Of a DNA stretch of 64,000 nt, positions 39,883 through 54,128 are shown one piece after another. Each line of letters starts with the position of its first letter. The stretch's first letter is position 1. The translations under genes and the position numbers were made by a program. The notes beneath the pieces are model-generated. The model was not told where the DNA came from and searched no databases. It saw only the letters and a list, made by a program, of their open reading frames with translations. Source of the DNA: Paraburkholderia aspalathi (GTDB lineage: Bacteria; Pseudomonadota; Gammaproteobacteria; Burkholderiales; Burkholderiaceae); contig NZ_FPBH01000003.1 of the NCBI RefSeq assembly GCF_900116445.1, positions 62,001 to 126,000 of the forward strand, in the 5' to 3' direction.

Positions 39883-39913
39883 AAAAAACCCACGTGAAAA
39901 CGTGGGTTTTTTT
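39883..39913 (+). terminator. Bidirectional terminator between pseudouridine synthase gene and def
   Basis: AAAAAACCCACG (39883-39894) and CGTGGGTTTTTT (39901-39912) form a 12-base stem with a TGAAAA loop and T-tracts in both directions, between two convergent genes. Confidence 0.85.
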
Positions 39914-39948
39914 ATGCCTGCAACGCACGCGCGCAGAACACGGCAGCC

Positions 39949-42605
<2,657 letters not shown>

Positions 42606-42671
42606 TTACATCGGCCGAACGGCCAGTTTCGTGCGTTCGTTATTCCGCCCCAGACGCCGCCCCAAACGCCA

Positions 42672-42694
42672 ACGGCCGCACACTGTGCGGCCGT
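42672..42694 (-). terminator. Hairpin between zipA and ligA, possible terminator
   Basis: Perfect 11-base arms ACGGCCGCACA and TGTGCGGCCGT around a single central C, 26 bases after the zipA stop. No T-tract follows on either strand, so termination may be weak. A loop of one base would force partial melting. Confidence 0.45.
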
Positions 42695-42719
42695 CGAATA
42701 CTGCGCGATTGCGAAGCCC

Positions 42720-43964
42720 TTACTGGCTGAACAGACGTCGCGTGGCCGGCGAACCCGCCGGAATACCCGCCTGTTCGAGCTTCGCGTAAAGCGTCATCAA
42801 CTGCTTTTCGATCGCCAGCAGCGCGGTTTCCGGCAGCGGCCGGCGTCCGTCGTCGACCACCCGGCCGCCAATACGCTCAGCCAACGATTTCGCGTAGTCG
42901 CACATCAGGCGGAACGGCAGGATGTCTTCGTCCGCGACCGGCACATCCAGCACCAGCGTGATCATCTGGCCGCCCTTGTAGGTCAGGTCGTCGCGCAGGA
43001 AATTGGTGTCGCCGAATTGCAGCATGAAGACCGGGCTCTGCTTCGCGTCGAGCTTGACGAAGCGCGTGCCGTCGCGCGAGAGCAGCAAGCCGTCTTGCGA
43101 CGCGACGGCCTGGACATAATTGGCCGACCACGGCGCGCCGTCGGAGAGCACGTTGATCGACAGCTGCGCATCGCACTGCGCGGCGAAGCCGTCGAGCTCG
43201 CGCGCCATCGCGACCGTTTCGAGCATGTCGGGAAATTCCGGCGACGCATCGAGCGCGTCGGCAAACTGCTGCACGCCGGTCACGAACTCGGAGAACTCCA
43301 GTTCGTTGAGCGCGCCACTCCGATTGGCCAGTTGCGCGGCCGCGCGGAGCTCTTCATAGCGCGCGCCGTTCTGCAGCAATTCCCACGCGCCGCCTTCGAG
43401 CTTGCCTTCGATATGCACCGGCTTGCTGCCGGCGCGGCGCAGACGCTGCGCGAGCGGAATCACCTTGTCGCCGGCCACCGGGCCGTTCAAACGAATCGGC
43501 ACGATGCAGTCGATGCGGCGATCGACGATAGCCGGCGGCGCCGACGAAATCGTCGTGGCAGCGGGCAGGATCGGCTCATCGGCCGTCGCGGCATGGCCGC
43601 TTTCGGCTTCAGCAATGCCTTCCGCTTCTGGATAGCCATTCGGCGTAGTCGTCTCGGCCTGAATATCGGCCGGCGTATCGAGCGGCGGGGCGGTCGCGCC
43701 AAAAGTCGGTTCGACGCGCGCCGCCGAGGTTTCCGCCGCCTGCTCCGAACCCACTACCGGCTCGCGCCGCGTGATCGGCCGGGCCGGTTCGATAAACGGG
43801 CTCTGCTCCTCCTGATCGTCCCGCGCGAAACTTTCGGCGGTATCGGCCGGCATTGGACGCGGCATCTTGCGGCGCACCTTCGCGCCTTGCCATGCGTTGT
43901 ACACGACCACGCCCCCGACCACCACGGCACCCGCGCCGATCAAACCGAGTGTCAACTCGTCCAT
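42720..43964 (-). CDS. zipA: Cell division protein ZipA homologue
   Basis: Inner-membrane protein that tethers FtsZ at the division site. The 414-residue protein starts with an N-terminal anchor at residues 4-23 (LTLGLIGAGAVVVGGVVVYN). A basic patch (AKVRRKM), a long Pro/Ala/Glu-rich linker (to about 170) and the C-terminal FtsZ-binding domain (GDTNFLRDDLTYKGGQMITL, then LPFRLMCDYAKSLAERIGGR) follow. The ATG at 43962-43964 puts the anchor at the very start and has GGAGC upstream. It lies between smc and ligA, the usual order. Confidence 0.9.
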   Translation of the reverse strand: MDELTLGLIGAGAVVVGGVVVYNAWQGAKVRRKMPRPMPADTAESFARDDQEEQSPFIEPARPITRREPVVGSEQAAETSAARVEPTFGATAPPLDTPADIQAETTTPNGYPEAEGIAEAESGHAATADEPILPAATTISSAPPAIVDRRIDCIVPIRLNGPVAGDKVIPLAQRLRRAGSKPVHIEGKLEGGAWELLQNGARYEELRAAAQLANRSGALNELEFSEFVTGVQQFADALDASPEFPDMLETVAMARELDGFAAQCDAQLSINVLSDGAPWSANYVQAVASQDGLLLSRDGTRFVKLDAKQSPVFMLQFGDTNFLRDDLTYKGGQMITLVLDVPVADEDILPFRLMCDYAKSLAERIGGRVVDDGRRPLPETALLAIEKQLMTLYAKLEQAGIPAGSPATRRLFSQ

Positions 43965-44081
43965 GCATGCTCCATCAGCAATTCTTCTGTCTGCGCGGCT
44001 TTGCGCCCGCCCCACGTGTCGCGCGGCCGATGGCCGCAGCGCTGAACGCGGGCGCCCGCGATGATCAACCTAAACGAAAAC

Positions 44082-47000
44082 TTAAACGATATTCTGGGCG
44101 AAACCAGCCGCCGTTTCCATGTCGACCGCGACGATCCGCGATACGCCCTGTTCCTGCATGGTCACGCCGATCAGTTGCTGCGCCATTTCCATCGCGATCT
44201 TGTTGTGCGAAATGAACAGGAACTGCGTCTTGTCCGACATTGCGCGCACGAGGTTCGCGAAGCGTTCGGTGTTGGCGTCGTCGAGCGGCGCGTCCACTTC
44301 GTCGAGCAGACAGAACGGCGCGGGATTCAGCTGGAACATCGCGAACACCAGTGCGGTAGCGGTCAGGGCCTTCTCGCCGCCTGACAGCAGGTGAATCGTC
44401 GAATTCTTCTTGCCCGGCGGCTGCGCCATCACCTGCACGCCGGCGTCGAGAATCTCGTCACCGGTCATGATCAGCTTGGCCTGGCCACCGCCGAAGAGAC
44501 GCGGGAACAGCTCGCCGAAATGACGGTTCACTTCGTCGAATGTGCCTTGCAGCAACGTGCGCGTTTCGCCGTCGATCTTGCGGATCGCGTCTTCGAGCGT
44601 TTCGATCGCGTTGTTCAGGTCGGCCGACTGCGAATCGAGGAACGTCTTGCGCTCGGTTGCGGCCTTCAGTTCGTCGAGCGCAGCCATGTTGACCGGACCG
44701 AGCGCCGTGATGGCGTTGTTGATCCGCGTAACTTCGCCTTGCAGGTAGGACGGCTTCATGTCCGGCGTGAGCTTGGCCTGCAACTCCGCTTCATCGACGC
44801 CGGCTGCCGCCAGTTGCTCGATGAACTGCTCGCCGTTCAGGCGCGCGGCCTGTTCCTTCAACTGCAATTCGTTGATGCGGTCACGCAGCGGTTGTAGCGC
44901 ACGCTCGGCGCTCAGACGGGTTTCGTCGGCGGCACGCAGCTTGGCCGTCAGGTCGTCCAGCTCCAGACGCGTGGCGTGCAGCGCTTCTTCCTTGACCGCG
45001 CGGATATCGAGCGCGTCCTGCAAACCGGTATGCGCGGTTTGCTCGTTGATCGTTTCCAGTTCGGCGCGCGCATCTTCCAGCGACGCAGCGACGCGCTCAC
45101 TCTGCTCGTGCGAGACCTGAATGCTGCGCTTCAATTCGTCGATGCGGTTCGCCATGTTGCGCGCCGCGAAGCGCGCGTCGGTGGCGGCCCGATCGAGATC
45201 GCGCGATTGGGCGCGCGCGGCGGTAAGCGATTCGTCGAGCGCTTCGAAGGCCATCTGGTGATCTTCGAAACGCGCCTGCAATTCGGCGAGTTCGGAATCG
45301 TGACGCTCGAAGTTCGCTTCCGATTCGCCACGCAAAGCGCGCTGCTCTTCGATCTGCGCGGTGATTTCTTCGAGCTCTTCGCGGATTTGCGTGCTGCGCT
45401 GCGTGTAACGCTCATGCGCTTGCGCAAGCTTGAGCACGTCCATCTGCAAGGCGTGCACGCGTTGGGTTGCGCGCTCCGACTGTTGACGCACATCGGTCAA
45501 CGCTTGCGCGGCTTGCGTGTGTGCGGCTTCAGCGCGGATTGCGGCGGCCTTCGCCTCATCGGCGAGCAAAGCCTGCGCGCGCACCTGACGGCCCAGGTTT
45601 TCGATTTCCTGCTGGCGGGCCAGCATGCCGGCCTGTTCGGAATCGGCGGCATACAGTTGGACGCCGACGCGCGTCACTACATGGCCGGCCTTGACGACGA
45701 ACGAGCCGCCTTCCGGCAATTGCGCGCGCATGGCGAGCGCCTGTTGCAGATCGTCAGCAACGAAGGCGAGGCCAAGCCAGTCATTCAGCACGGCGCGAAT
45801 GCCTGCGTCGTCGATACGGACCAGCGACAGCAACGGACGCAGACCCGCCGGCGCAGCAGCCGGCTGACCGGCTGCGGGCGGCGCGTAGAACGCGAGCTTG
45901 GCGGGCGGCGCGTCGGTGGCGAACGCCTTGACCCAGTCGAGGTTCGACACTTCGAGGGCGGCGAGCCGCTCACGCAGCACCGCTTCGAGCGCGGCTTCCC
46001 AACCGGCTTCGACGTGCAGCTTCTTCCACAGACGCGGCAAGCCGCTCAGCTCGTGCTTTTCGAGCCACGGCTGGATCTTGCCTTCGGTCTGGACGTTTTC
46101 CTGCAGTTGCTTGAGCGCGGCAAGGCGTGCGTCGAGCTGATGAATCTGTGCGCTTTCCGACTGCACGCGTTCCTGCGCAGCGCGCCTTTCGCCGTCGAGA
46201 CGCGGCAGCGTTTCCTGCGCGTCGGCAAGACGGGCCTGCGCGTCGTGCAGGATTTCTTCGTGCTCGGCGAGCTGCGCGCGCATGTCTTCGAGCTGCGCTT
46301 CGTCAGGGGCATCCAGACCGCCCGCTTCCGACTTCAGCCGTTCGTGACGCTGCTGCAACTGCTGCAATTGCTGATCGGCATTACGCTGATGCGCCGCTTC
46401 GAGCTTGAGTGCCTGTTCGGTCTGCGCGATACCGCCGCGCTCGGCGTTCAGTTCGGTCTGCGCATCGCGCCAGCGCGCTTCGAGCGCGGGCATCGCATCA
46501 TGCTTGGCGGCGGCCTCGTCTTCGGCCAGCGCGGCCTTTTCGTCGGCGACGGCCAGTTGTTCCTCAGCGTCTGCAAGATCGTCTTGCGCCTTCTGCGCCT
46601 GCGACTGCCACTGCTCGCGCTGCGCGGTCAACGCGGCAATCTGCGCCTGTGTGCGGTTACGCGACTCGACAATGAACTTGATCTCGGCCTCGAGGCGGCT
46701 GACTTCGGCATTCGCCTCGTACAACGCGCCTTGCGCGCCCTGCATCGCGTCGCTGGCGGAGTAATGCGCCACACGCAGCGTTTCGAGTTGCGCTTCGACT
46801 TCACGCAGCTTCGCGGTTTGCGCTTCGAGGTCGATCTGCGCCTGTTCGATCGCGCGTTGCTGGCGTTCCTGCTCGCCGCCGGCTTCGTTCTTGCGCAGCA
46901 GCCACAACAGACGCTGCTTCTCTTCGCCGTCGGCCTGCAAATCCTTGTACTTGGTCGCGACGATTGCCTGCGCCTCGAGCTTCTCGAGGTTGGCACTGAG

Positions 47001-47600
47001 TTCGCGGACGATGTCTTCGACGCGGATCAGATTCTCGCGCGTGTCGTGCAGACGGTTCTCCGTCTCGCGGCGGCGTTCCTTGTACTTCGACACGCCCGCG
47101 GCTTCTTCGAGGAACACGCGCAGCTCTTCCGGCTTCGCCTCGATCAGGCGCGCGATCATGCCCTGCCCGATGATCGCGTACGCACGCGGCCCGAGGCCGG
47201 TGCCGAGGAAGATGTCCTGAATATCGCGGCGGCGCGCCGGCAGGTTGTTGATGTAGTAGCTCGAGGTGCCGTCGCGCGTCAGCACGCGCTTGACGGCGAT
47301 TTCGGCATACTGCCCCCACTGCCCGGCGGCGCGGCCGTCGGCGTTGTCGAACACGAGTTCGACGCTGGCGCGGCTACCCGGCTTGCGCGCGGTCGAGCCA
47401 TTGAAGATCACGTCCTGCATCGACTCGCCGCGCAGCTCGGAAGCGCGCGATTCGCCGAGCACCCAGCGCACGGCGTCGATGATGTTGGACTTGCCGCACC
47501 CATTGGGTCCGACCACGCCGACAAGCTGGCCCGGGACCTGGAAATGCGTGGGATCGACGAATGACTTGAAGCCAGCGAGTTTGATCGAGGTCAGACGCAC
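44082..47600 (-). CDS. smc: Chromosome segregation protein SMC
   Basis: ATPase that organises and separates the chromosome. The 1172-residue protein has the head Walker A GPNGCGKSN at residues 31-39 and long coiled-coils. A hinge lies at about 500-650 (LPRLWKKLHVEAGWEAALEAVL). The C-terminal head has signature LLSGGEKALTATAL and Walker B FCLLDEVDAPLDDANTERF. The ATG at 47600 begins directly with MRLTSIKLAGFKSFVDPT. The kleisin scpA/scpB genes are not in the window. Confidence 0.97.
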   Translation of the reverse strand: MRLTSIKLAGFKSFVDPTHFQVPGQLVGVVGPNGCGKSNIIDAVRWVLGESRASELRGESMQDVIFNGSTARKPGSRASVELVFDNADGRAAGQWGQYAEIAVKRVLTRDGTSSYYINNLPARRRDIQDIFLGTGLGPRAYAIIGQGMIARLIEAKPEELRVFLEEAAGVSKYKERRRETENRLHDTRENLIRVEDIVRELSANLEKLEAQAIVATKYKDLQADGEEKQRLLWLLRKNEAGGEQERQQRAIEQAQIDLEAQTAKLREVEAQLETLRVAHYSASDAMQGAQGALYEANAEVSRLEAEIKFIVESRNRTQAQIAALTAQREQWQSQAQKAQDDLADAEEQLAVADEKAALAEDEAAAKHDAMPALEARWRDAQTELNAERGGIAQTEQALKLEAAHQRNADQQLQQLQQRHERLKSEAGGLDAPDEAQLEDMRAQLAEHEEILHDAQARLADAQETLPRLDGERRAAQERVQSESAQIHQLDARLAALKQLQENVQTEGKIQPWLEKHELSGLPRLWKKLHVEAGWEAALEAVLRERLAALEVSNLDWVKAFATDAPPAKLAFYAPPAAGQPAAAPAGLRPLLSLVRIDDAGIRAVLNDWLGLAFVADDLQQALAMRAQLPEGGSFVVKAGHVVTRVGVQLYAADSEQAGMLARQQEIENLGRQVRAQALLADEAKAAAIRAEAAHTQAAQALTDVRQQSERATQRVHALQMDVLKLAQAHERYTQRSTQIREELEEITAQIEEQRALRGESEANFERHDSELAELQARFEDHQMAFEALDESLTAARAQSRDLDRAATDARFAARNMANRIDELKRSIQVSHEQSERVAASLEDARAELETINEQTAHTGLQDALDIRAVKEEALHATRLELDDLTAKLRAADETRLSAERALQPLRDRINELQLKEQAARLNGEQFIEQLAAAGVDEAELQAKLTPDMKPSYLQGEVTRINNAITALGPVNMAALDELKAATERKTFLDSQSADLNNAIETLEDAIRKIDGETRTLLQGTFDEVNRHFGELFPRLFGGGQAKLIMTGDEILDAGVQVMAQPPGKKNSTIHLLSGGEKALTATALVFAMFQLNPAPFCLLDEVDAPLDDANTERFANLVRAMSDKTQFLFISHNKIAMEMAQQLIGVTMQEQGVSRIVAVDMETAAGFAQNIV

Positions 47601-47749
47601 GGCGATTTCGCTGTTTGAAAAGGGAAAATAAAAGGTGGCTCGTGAAGGCCGCGCCAGCCGTTCGCCGATGCAGCGAAACGGCCCGCGAACCCCCGCGACA
47701 CGGGCGCCAACTGCACGCGATGAAGCATGCGCCGGCTAATGAGGGGCAA

Positions 47750-48760
47750 TCATACCATCGCGCGGGAGCGGTTCTTAGCGTCCTTACGGTCCGCACCGAG
47801 GTCGGCGTCGCGGTCGGCGTCTCGGTCAACATCAAGACCCGCATCCTGATTGGCCGGATCGGGCGGTAAAGCCTTGGTCCGGTGCACCCAACTGGACAAT
47901 GCCGACGCCAGCACGATGCACGCGCCGCCTGCCCATTCGCGCGGGCCCGGCGACTCGCCGGCGAACAGCCATGCGGACAAAGCCGTCACCACGATCTCGA
48001 ACAGCATGATGATCGAGGCCCGATTGGCCGGCACGCGCGCGAGTCCGTACTGCACGAGCATATTGTTCGACGCCAGCAGAAAACCGAGGCCGAGCACTAG
48101 TAACGCGGCCGTGCCGAGATGCGCGCCGGTTGGCGGTGCCGGCATCGCCTCGAACAGCGACGCACAGGCGCTGAAAATCGCCGCGCCGCCGAAGATCGTC
48201 GCGGTGCGCATTTCGGGCTTCATCTCAGGCAGCACGCGGCTCGTCTTGAGGATCAGGACGTTGCTCATCGCGAAACCCATGCCGCCCGCGAGCCCCGCCC
48301 ATTCGGCGAGATTGCCGGGCACCGGGACACCCAGTTGCGGCGACCACAGCATGGTCATCGCGCCGGCCAGCGACAGCGCGGCAAGGCCTGCGCCCGACCA
48401 GGTGAGGCGCTCGTGCAGGATAAAGTGCGCAAAGAGCGCGGTCCAGGCGGGGGTGAGATAGAACAGCAGCAGGACGCGCATCACCTCGCCGTGGATCGAG
48501 CCCCACACGAAACCGAGATTGGTTACGCCGGCTGCCAGCGCAAGGGCCGGTAGCAGCCAGTGCCAGCGCACTGTCTTGAGCGCACGATGGCGCACCAGCA
48601 GAACGAACAGACAACCGGCGGCGCTCGTCAGTGCGCTTGCCGCCGTGCCGGTCACGCCAAGCGCATTCAGCATGCGCAGCGGGTACCAGATCATCCCCCA
48701 TACCGAGGCGCCCAGCATGATCGCGAGCGTGGGCCAGCCTGTGCGAAGCCAGTTGCTCAT
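47750..48760 (-). CDS. DMT-superfamily (EamA) membrane transporter with charged repeat tail
   Basis: A 336-residue inner-membrane protein with about ten helices in two EamA halves (GASVWGMIWYPLRML, LLFYLTPAWTALFAHFILHE, NMLVQYGLARVPANRASIIM). The last 40 residues are an unusual hydrophilic tail, GLDVDRDADRDADLGADRKD, made of degenerate Asp-Arg/Ala-Asp repeats and encoded by a repeated GGTCGGCGTC-like sequence. The substrate is unknown. It is divergent from dapC. Confidence 0.85.
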   Translation of the reverse strand: MSNWLRTGWPTLAIMLGASVWGMIWYPLRMLNALGVTGTAASALTSAAGCLFVLLVRHRALKTVRWHWLLPALALAAGVTNLGFVWGSIHGEVMRVLLLFYLTPAWTALFAHFILHERLTWSGAGLAALSLAGAMTMLWSPQLGVPVPGNLAEWAGLAGGMGFAMSNVLILKTSRVLPEMKPEMRTATIFGGAAIFSACASLFEAMPAPPTGAHLGTAALLVLGLGFLLASNNMLVQYGLARVPANRASIIMLFEIVVTALSAWLFAGESPGPREWAGGACIVLASALSSWVHRTKALPPDPANQDAGLDVDRDADRDADLGADRKDAKNRSRAMV

Positions 48761-49139
48761 GATGCAAGGCCCCCGCGGCGGTTGCTGCTCCTGCAGGCGA
48801 TGTTGCTGACTTTACAGACGGCGGCGTTCTTGCGCCCGCTTCGTCCGAATCGTGCGGATGTCTCCATTGCTGCTACAAACATTGCTGCTCCCGCTTCTTT
48901 TTTGCGCGAACCGTCTGCGGTTCGCGTCGTTCCCGCTGCGTCGCATTGCCTGCGCCGCCTGGCGGGTTGCGCCGCGTCTTACACCCGGGGCGCCACCACG
49001 AATTTCCCGTACGCGCCGCCACGCTATAATCATTCGCTCGCCGCCGCTGCCGCCCTTTTCGCGTGTTTCATGCGTTTTCCGGTCAGCATGCGTGCCAGCA
49101 TTCCTCTGCGCCCATCTTCGATCAGGCTCGATCCGCCCA
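48761..49139. other. Divergent EamA/dapC intergenic region
   Basis: About 380 bases with no supported gene. It carries the TATAAT box at 49025-49030 listed separately. The dapC reading frame is open through much of it, but without family sequence, so it is not counted as coding. Confidence 0.4.
49025..49030 (+). promoter_or_regulatory. Putative dapC promoter -10 box
   Basis: An exact TATAAT about 110 bases before the dapC GTG. The matching -35 area (49002-49007, near AATTTC) is poor, so the call rests on the -10 alone. Confidence 0.4.
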
Positions 49140-50357
49140 GTGAACCCGCTACTCGACTCCCTTCAGCCCTATCCGTTCGAAAAGCTGCGTGCGCTTTTCA
49201 AGGACATCACGCCGCCAGCGGCCCTCGCGCACATCAGCTTCGGCATCGGCGAACCGAAACATCCCACGCCCGCGCTGATTCGCGACGCGGTGATCGCCTC
49301 GCTCGGCGGCCTGGCGGCGTATCCGGCCACCATCGGTTCGCCTGCACTGCGCGAATCGATCGCGAAATGGGCGACCCAGCGCTACAACCTGCCGCCGGTC
49401 GATCCGGCCACCCAGGTGCTGCCGGTGGCGGGCTCGCGCGAGGCGCTTTTTGCGCTCGCACAAACGGTTATCGACCCCAAGCTCAACGCGAACGGCGAGC
49501 CTGCGATCGTACTCTGTCCGAACCCGTTCTACCAAATCTATGAAGGCGCCGCGCTTCTGGCCGGCGCGCAGCCGTACTTCGTGAATAGCGACCCGGCGCG
49601 CAACTTCGCCTGCGACTATTCAGCCGTGCCAGCAGACATCTGGGCGCGCACGCAGCTGCTGTACGTGTGCTCGCCGGGCAATCCCACGGGCGCCGTGCTC
49701 ACACTCGACGACTGGCGCGAGCTGTTTGCCCTGTCGGACCGTTACGGCTTCGTGATCGCCTCGGACGAGTGCTACTCGGAAATCTACTTCGACGAAGCCA
49801 ATCCGCCGCTCGGCGGTCTGGAGGCGGCCCACAAGCTCGGCCGCGGCTTCGAGCGCCTCGTGATGCTCTCCAGCCTGTCCAAGCGCTCGAATGTGCCAGG
49901 CATGCGCTCGGGCTTCGTGGCGGGCGACGCGGCGATCCTGAAAGACTTCCTGCTATACCGGACATACCACGGCACGGCCTTGTCCACGGTGTTCCAGAGT
50001 GCCAGCATCGCGGCCTGGAATGACGAAACGCACGTGCGCGAGAACCGCGCGAAGTACGTGCAGAAATTTTCCACCGTGACGCCGATGCTCGCCGAGGTGC
50101 TCGACGTGCGCCTGCCGGACGCCGCGTTCTACCTGTGGGCGGACGTCTCGCGCACGGGCCTCACGGACACCGAGTTCGCCCAGCGCCTCTACGCCGACTA
50201 TAATGTGACGGTTCTGCCGGGCTCGTTCCTCGCGCGCACTGCGCATGGCGTGAACCCCGGCCGCAATTTCGTGCGCATGGCGCTCGTCGCCGATGTCGAC
50301 GAATGCACGCAGGGCGCACAACGGATCGTCGATTTTTGCCGCGCGCTCGCGGGTTGA
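49140..50357 (+). CDS. dapC: Succinyldiaminopimelate transaminase
   Basis: PLP enzyme forming N-succinyl-L,L-diaminopimelate in the succinylase route to meso-DAP and lysine. The 405-residue fold-type I aminotransferase begins [20 protein letters not shown]. It has the motifs [29 protein letters not shown] and the PLP lysine Lys248 in [15 protein letters not shown]. The GTG at 49140 gives the family start. The next genes, dapD and dapE, complete the succinylase branch. Confidence 0.94.
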   Translation: MNPLLDSLQPYPFEKLRALFKDITPPAALAHISFGIGEPKHPTPALIRDAVIASLGGLAAYPATIGSPALRESIAKWATQRYNLPPVDPATQVLPVAGSREALFALAQTVIDPKLNANGEPAIVLCPNPFYQIYEGAALLAGAQPYFVNSDPARNFACDYSAVPADIWARTQLLYVCSPGNPTGAVLTLDDWRELFALSDRYGFVIASDECYSEIYFDEANPPLGGLEAAHKLGRGFERLVMLSSLSKRSNVPGMRSGFVAGDAAILKDFLLYRTYHGTALSTVFQSASIAAWNDETHVRENRAKYVQKFSTVTPMLAEVLDVRLPDAAFYLWADVSRTGLTDTEFAQRLYADYNVTVLPGSFLARTAHGVNPGRNFVRMALVADVDECTQGAQRIVDFCRALAG

Positions 50358-50440
50358 GGTTTTTCGCGAATTTTCATATTCGGCAACCCCGCGCACCGCA
50401 CTCCCTTCTTCAGACTTCAACTCTTCAGAAAAGCACGCAT

Positions 50441-51268
50441 ATGTCGCAACAACTTCAGCAGATCATTGATACCGCCTGGGAAAACCGCGCCGACCTGTCG
50501 CCGAAGGCCGCGCCGGCCGAGGTGCGCGAAGCCGTCGCCCACGCCATCGAGCAACTGGACAAGGGCGCGCTGCGCGTGGCCGAAAAGAAGGACGGCGACT
50601 GGGTCGTCAATCAATGGCTGAAGAAAGCCGTGCTGCTGTCGTTCCGCCTGGAAGACAACGTGGTGCAGCCGGCTGGCGGCTACTCACAGTTCTACGACAA
50701 GGTGCCGTCGAAGTTCGCCAACTACACCGCTGAAGACTTCGCCGCCGGCGGCTTCCGCGTGGTGCCGCCCGCCATCGCGCGCCGCGGCTCGTTCATCGCG
50801 AAGAACGTCGTGCTGATGCCGTCGTACACCAACATCGGCGCTTATGTCGATGAAGGCACGATGGTGGACACGTGGGCGACTGTCGGTTCGTGCGCGCAGA
50901 TCGGCAAGAACGTCCACCTGTCGGGTGGCGTGGGCATCGGCGGTGTGCTGGAGCCGCTGCAGGCGAACCCGGTCATCATCGAAGACAACTGCTTCATCGG
51001 CGCGCGTTCGGAGGTGGTGGAAGGCGTGATCGTCGAAGAAAACTCGGTGATTTCGATGGGCGTGTACCTCGGCCAAAGCACCAAGATTTACGACCGCGAA
51101 ACCGGCGAAGTCACGTATGGCCGCATTCCGGCGGGTTCGGTGGTGGTGGCGGGCAACCTGCCGTCGAAGGACGGCTCGCATAGCCTCTACTGCGCCGTAA
51201 TCGTCAAGAAGGTCGACGCCAAGACGCGCGCGAAGGTCGGCCTGAACGAGCTGCTGCGAGGCGACTGA
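50441..51268 (+). CDS. dapD: Tetrahydrodipicolinate N-succinyltransferase
   Basis: Succinylates tetrahydrodipicolinate from succinyl-CoA, the first step of the succinylase route. The 275-residue left-handed beta-helix enzyme begins [20 protein letters not shown]. It has hexapeptide-repeat blocks ([40 protein letters not shown]). The ATG at 50441 matches the family start. It lies 83 bases after dapC and its stop overlaps the next start (TGATG). Confidence 0.97.
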   Translation: MSQQLQQIIDTAWENRADLSPKAAPAEVREAVAHAIEQLDKGALRVAEKKDGDWVVNQWLKKAVLLSFRLEDNVVQPAGGYSQFYDKVPSKFANYTAEDFAAGGFRVVPPAIARRGSFIAKNVVLMPSYTNIGAYVDEGTMVDTWATVGSCAQIGKNVHLSGGVGIGGVLEPLQANPVIIEDNCFIGARSEVVEGVIVEENSVISMGVYLGQSTKIYDRETGEVTYGRIPAGSVVVAGNLPSKDGSHSLYCAVIVKKVDAKTRAKVGLNELLRGD

Positions 51269-51633
51269 TGGCACGCGGCACCAAGACCGTCGTCTACGGC
51301 ATCCCGAACTGCGACACTGTGAAGAAGGCTCGTGTGTGGCTCGAAGAGCACGGCGTCGAGTTCGAGTTCCACGACTTCAAGAAGCACGGCGTGACTGAGC
51401 CGCTGGTTCAGGACTGGCTGAAGGACGTCAAGCTCGACGCATTGCTGAACCGTCGCGGCACGACCTGGCGTGGCCTGTCTGACGACATGAAGGCGGCGGC
51501 GGAAACGCAGCCGGGCGCGATCGCGTTGATGATTCACAAGCCGTCGGTGATCAAGCGGCCGGTGCTGGTGGTCAACGGAAAGGTCAAGTCGCTCGGTTTT
51601 TCCGCGGACGAATACACGGCGCTGTTTGCCTGA
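51268..51633 (+). CDS. ArsC/Spx-type thioredoxin-fold protein (YffB-like)
   Basis: A 121-residue protein of the ArsC/Spx superfamily. It has YGIPNCDTVKKARVWLEEHG near the start, VDFHDFKKxG-type sequence and the cis-Pro block VIKRPVLVVNGKVKSLGF. The single N-terminal Cys of the CxxV/K motif suggests a glutathione-dependent reductase such as YffB rather than a true arsenate reductase. In proteobacteria this gene sits between dapD and dapE with no known need for lysine synthesis. The ATG overlaps the dapD stop, so it is translationally coupled. Confidence 0.88.
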   Translation: MARGTKTVVYGIPNCDTVKKARVWLEEHGVEFEFHDFKKHGVTEPLVQDWLKDVKLDALLNRRGTTWRGLSDDMKAAAETQPGAIALMIHKPSVIKRPVLVVNGKVKSLGFSADEYTALFA

Positions 51634-51650
51634 CGCTGATTGTTAGCGCG

Positions 51651-52963
<1,313 letters not shown>

Positions 52964-52979
52964 CCAAGGAATTTCTGCG

Positions 52980-53864
52980 ATGACGCTCCCGTTTTCCACT
53001 GTCCGCGACCTGCTGCGTTTCGCGGTGTCGCGCTTCAACCAGGCCGAGTTGTCGTTCGGCCACGGCTCGGCCAACGCCTACGACGAAGCCGCCTATCTGA
53101 TCCTGCACACGCTGCATCTGCCGCTCGATCTGCTGGAGCCATTCCTCGACGCGCGTCTCTCCCCGGCCGAAGTCGACGCCGTGCTGAACGTGATCGAGCG
53201 CCGCGCGGGCCAACGCGTGCCGGCCGCATACATCACGCAGGAAGCGTGGATGCACGGCTTTCGCTTCCACGTGGACGAACGCGTGATCGTGCCGCGCTCG
53301 TTCATCGGCGAGTTGCTGCAGGACGGTCTGCAGCCGTATGTCGAAGATCCTGAACAGGTCGGCGCCGTGCTCGAACTGTGCACAGGCTCCGGCTGCCTTG
53401 CGATTCTCGCGGCGCACGCCTTCCCGAACGCGGATATCGACGCCGTCGATCTCTCCGCGCCCGCTCTCGAAGTGGCCACCCGCAACGTCGCGGACTACCA
53501 TCTCGACGACCGCATCGCCCTCTTCGAAGGCGATCTGTACGCGCCGCTCGCCGAGCGCCGCTACGACGTGATCATCAGCAATCCGCCGTATGTGAACGCC
53601 ACATCCATGCAGGAACTGCCCGCCGAGTACAAGCACGAGCCGGACATGGCTTTGGCAGGCGGCGCGGACGGCATGGACATCGTGCGCCGGATCATCGCCG
53701 AAGCGCGCAACTGGCTGACCGAAGACGGCGTGCTGGTGGTCGAGATCGGCAACGAGCGCGCGAACGTCGAAGCGGCCTTCGGCGGCCTCGATCTGGTCTG
53801 GCTGTCGACGAGTGCCGGCGACGACAACGTGTTCCTGATTCAGGCCGCGGACCTGCCGGTGTAA
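52980..53864 (+). CDS. prmB: Ribosomal protein L3 glutamine methyltransferase
   Basis: N5-methylates a glutamine of ribosomal protein L3 with SAM. The 294-residue class I methyltransferase has the SAM motif LELCTGSGCL (131-140), the acidic AVDLSAPAL (155-163) and the catalytic NPPY at 201-204. The N-terminal helical domain (TVRDLLRFAVSRF) separates it from the release-factor enzyme PrmC. It begins 16 bases after dapE, probably in the same transcript. Confidence 0.93.
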   Translation: MTLPFSTVRDLLRFAVSRFNQAELSFGHGSANAYDEAAYLILHTLHLPLDLLEPFLDARLSPAEVDAVLNVIERRAGQRVPAAYITQEAWMHGFRFHVDERVIVPRSFIGELLQDGLQPYVEDPEQVGAVLELCTGSGCLAILAAHAFPNADIDAVDLSAPALEVATRNVADYHLDDRIALFEGDLYAPLAERRYDVIISNPPYVNATSMQELPAEYKHEPDMALAGGADGMDIVRRIIAEARNWLTEDGVLVVEIGNERANVEAAFGGLDLVWLSTSAGDDNVFLIQAADLPV

Positions 53865-54128
53865 CGTTTTATCGCCGGACCGCCGGACCGCTTTATCGCA
53901 CGACACGCGCGGCAGACGTTCATTGCCTGCCGCGCATGTCGCAGCGCCTGGCCGCACAGGCCAGCACCGCCCACCTCTCCCCCGCTCACCCCGCATTCGC
54001 GGAATCCCCGAAGACGCTGAACCATCACACCACCCCAACTCACGCACGTTCGGTAAGATGGGCGCGGTCAGCTGCACGCTGCGCCATCAGGCAGCAGCGG
54101 TAGCGCCCTGCCAACCCTTCGTCCGCCT

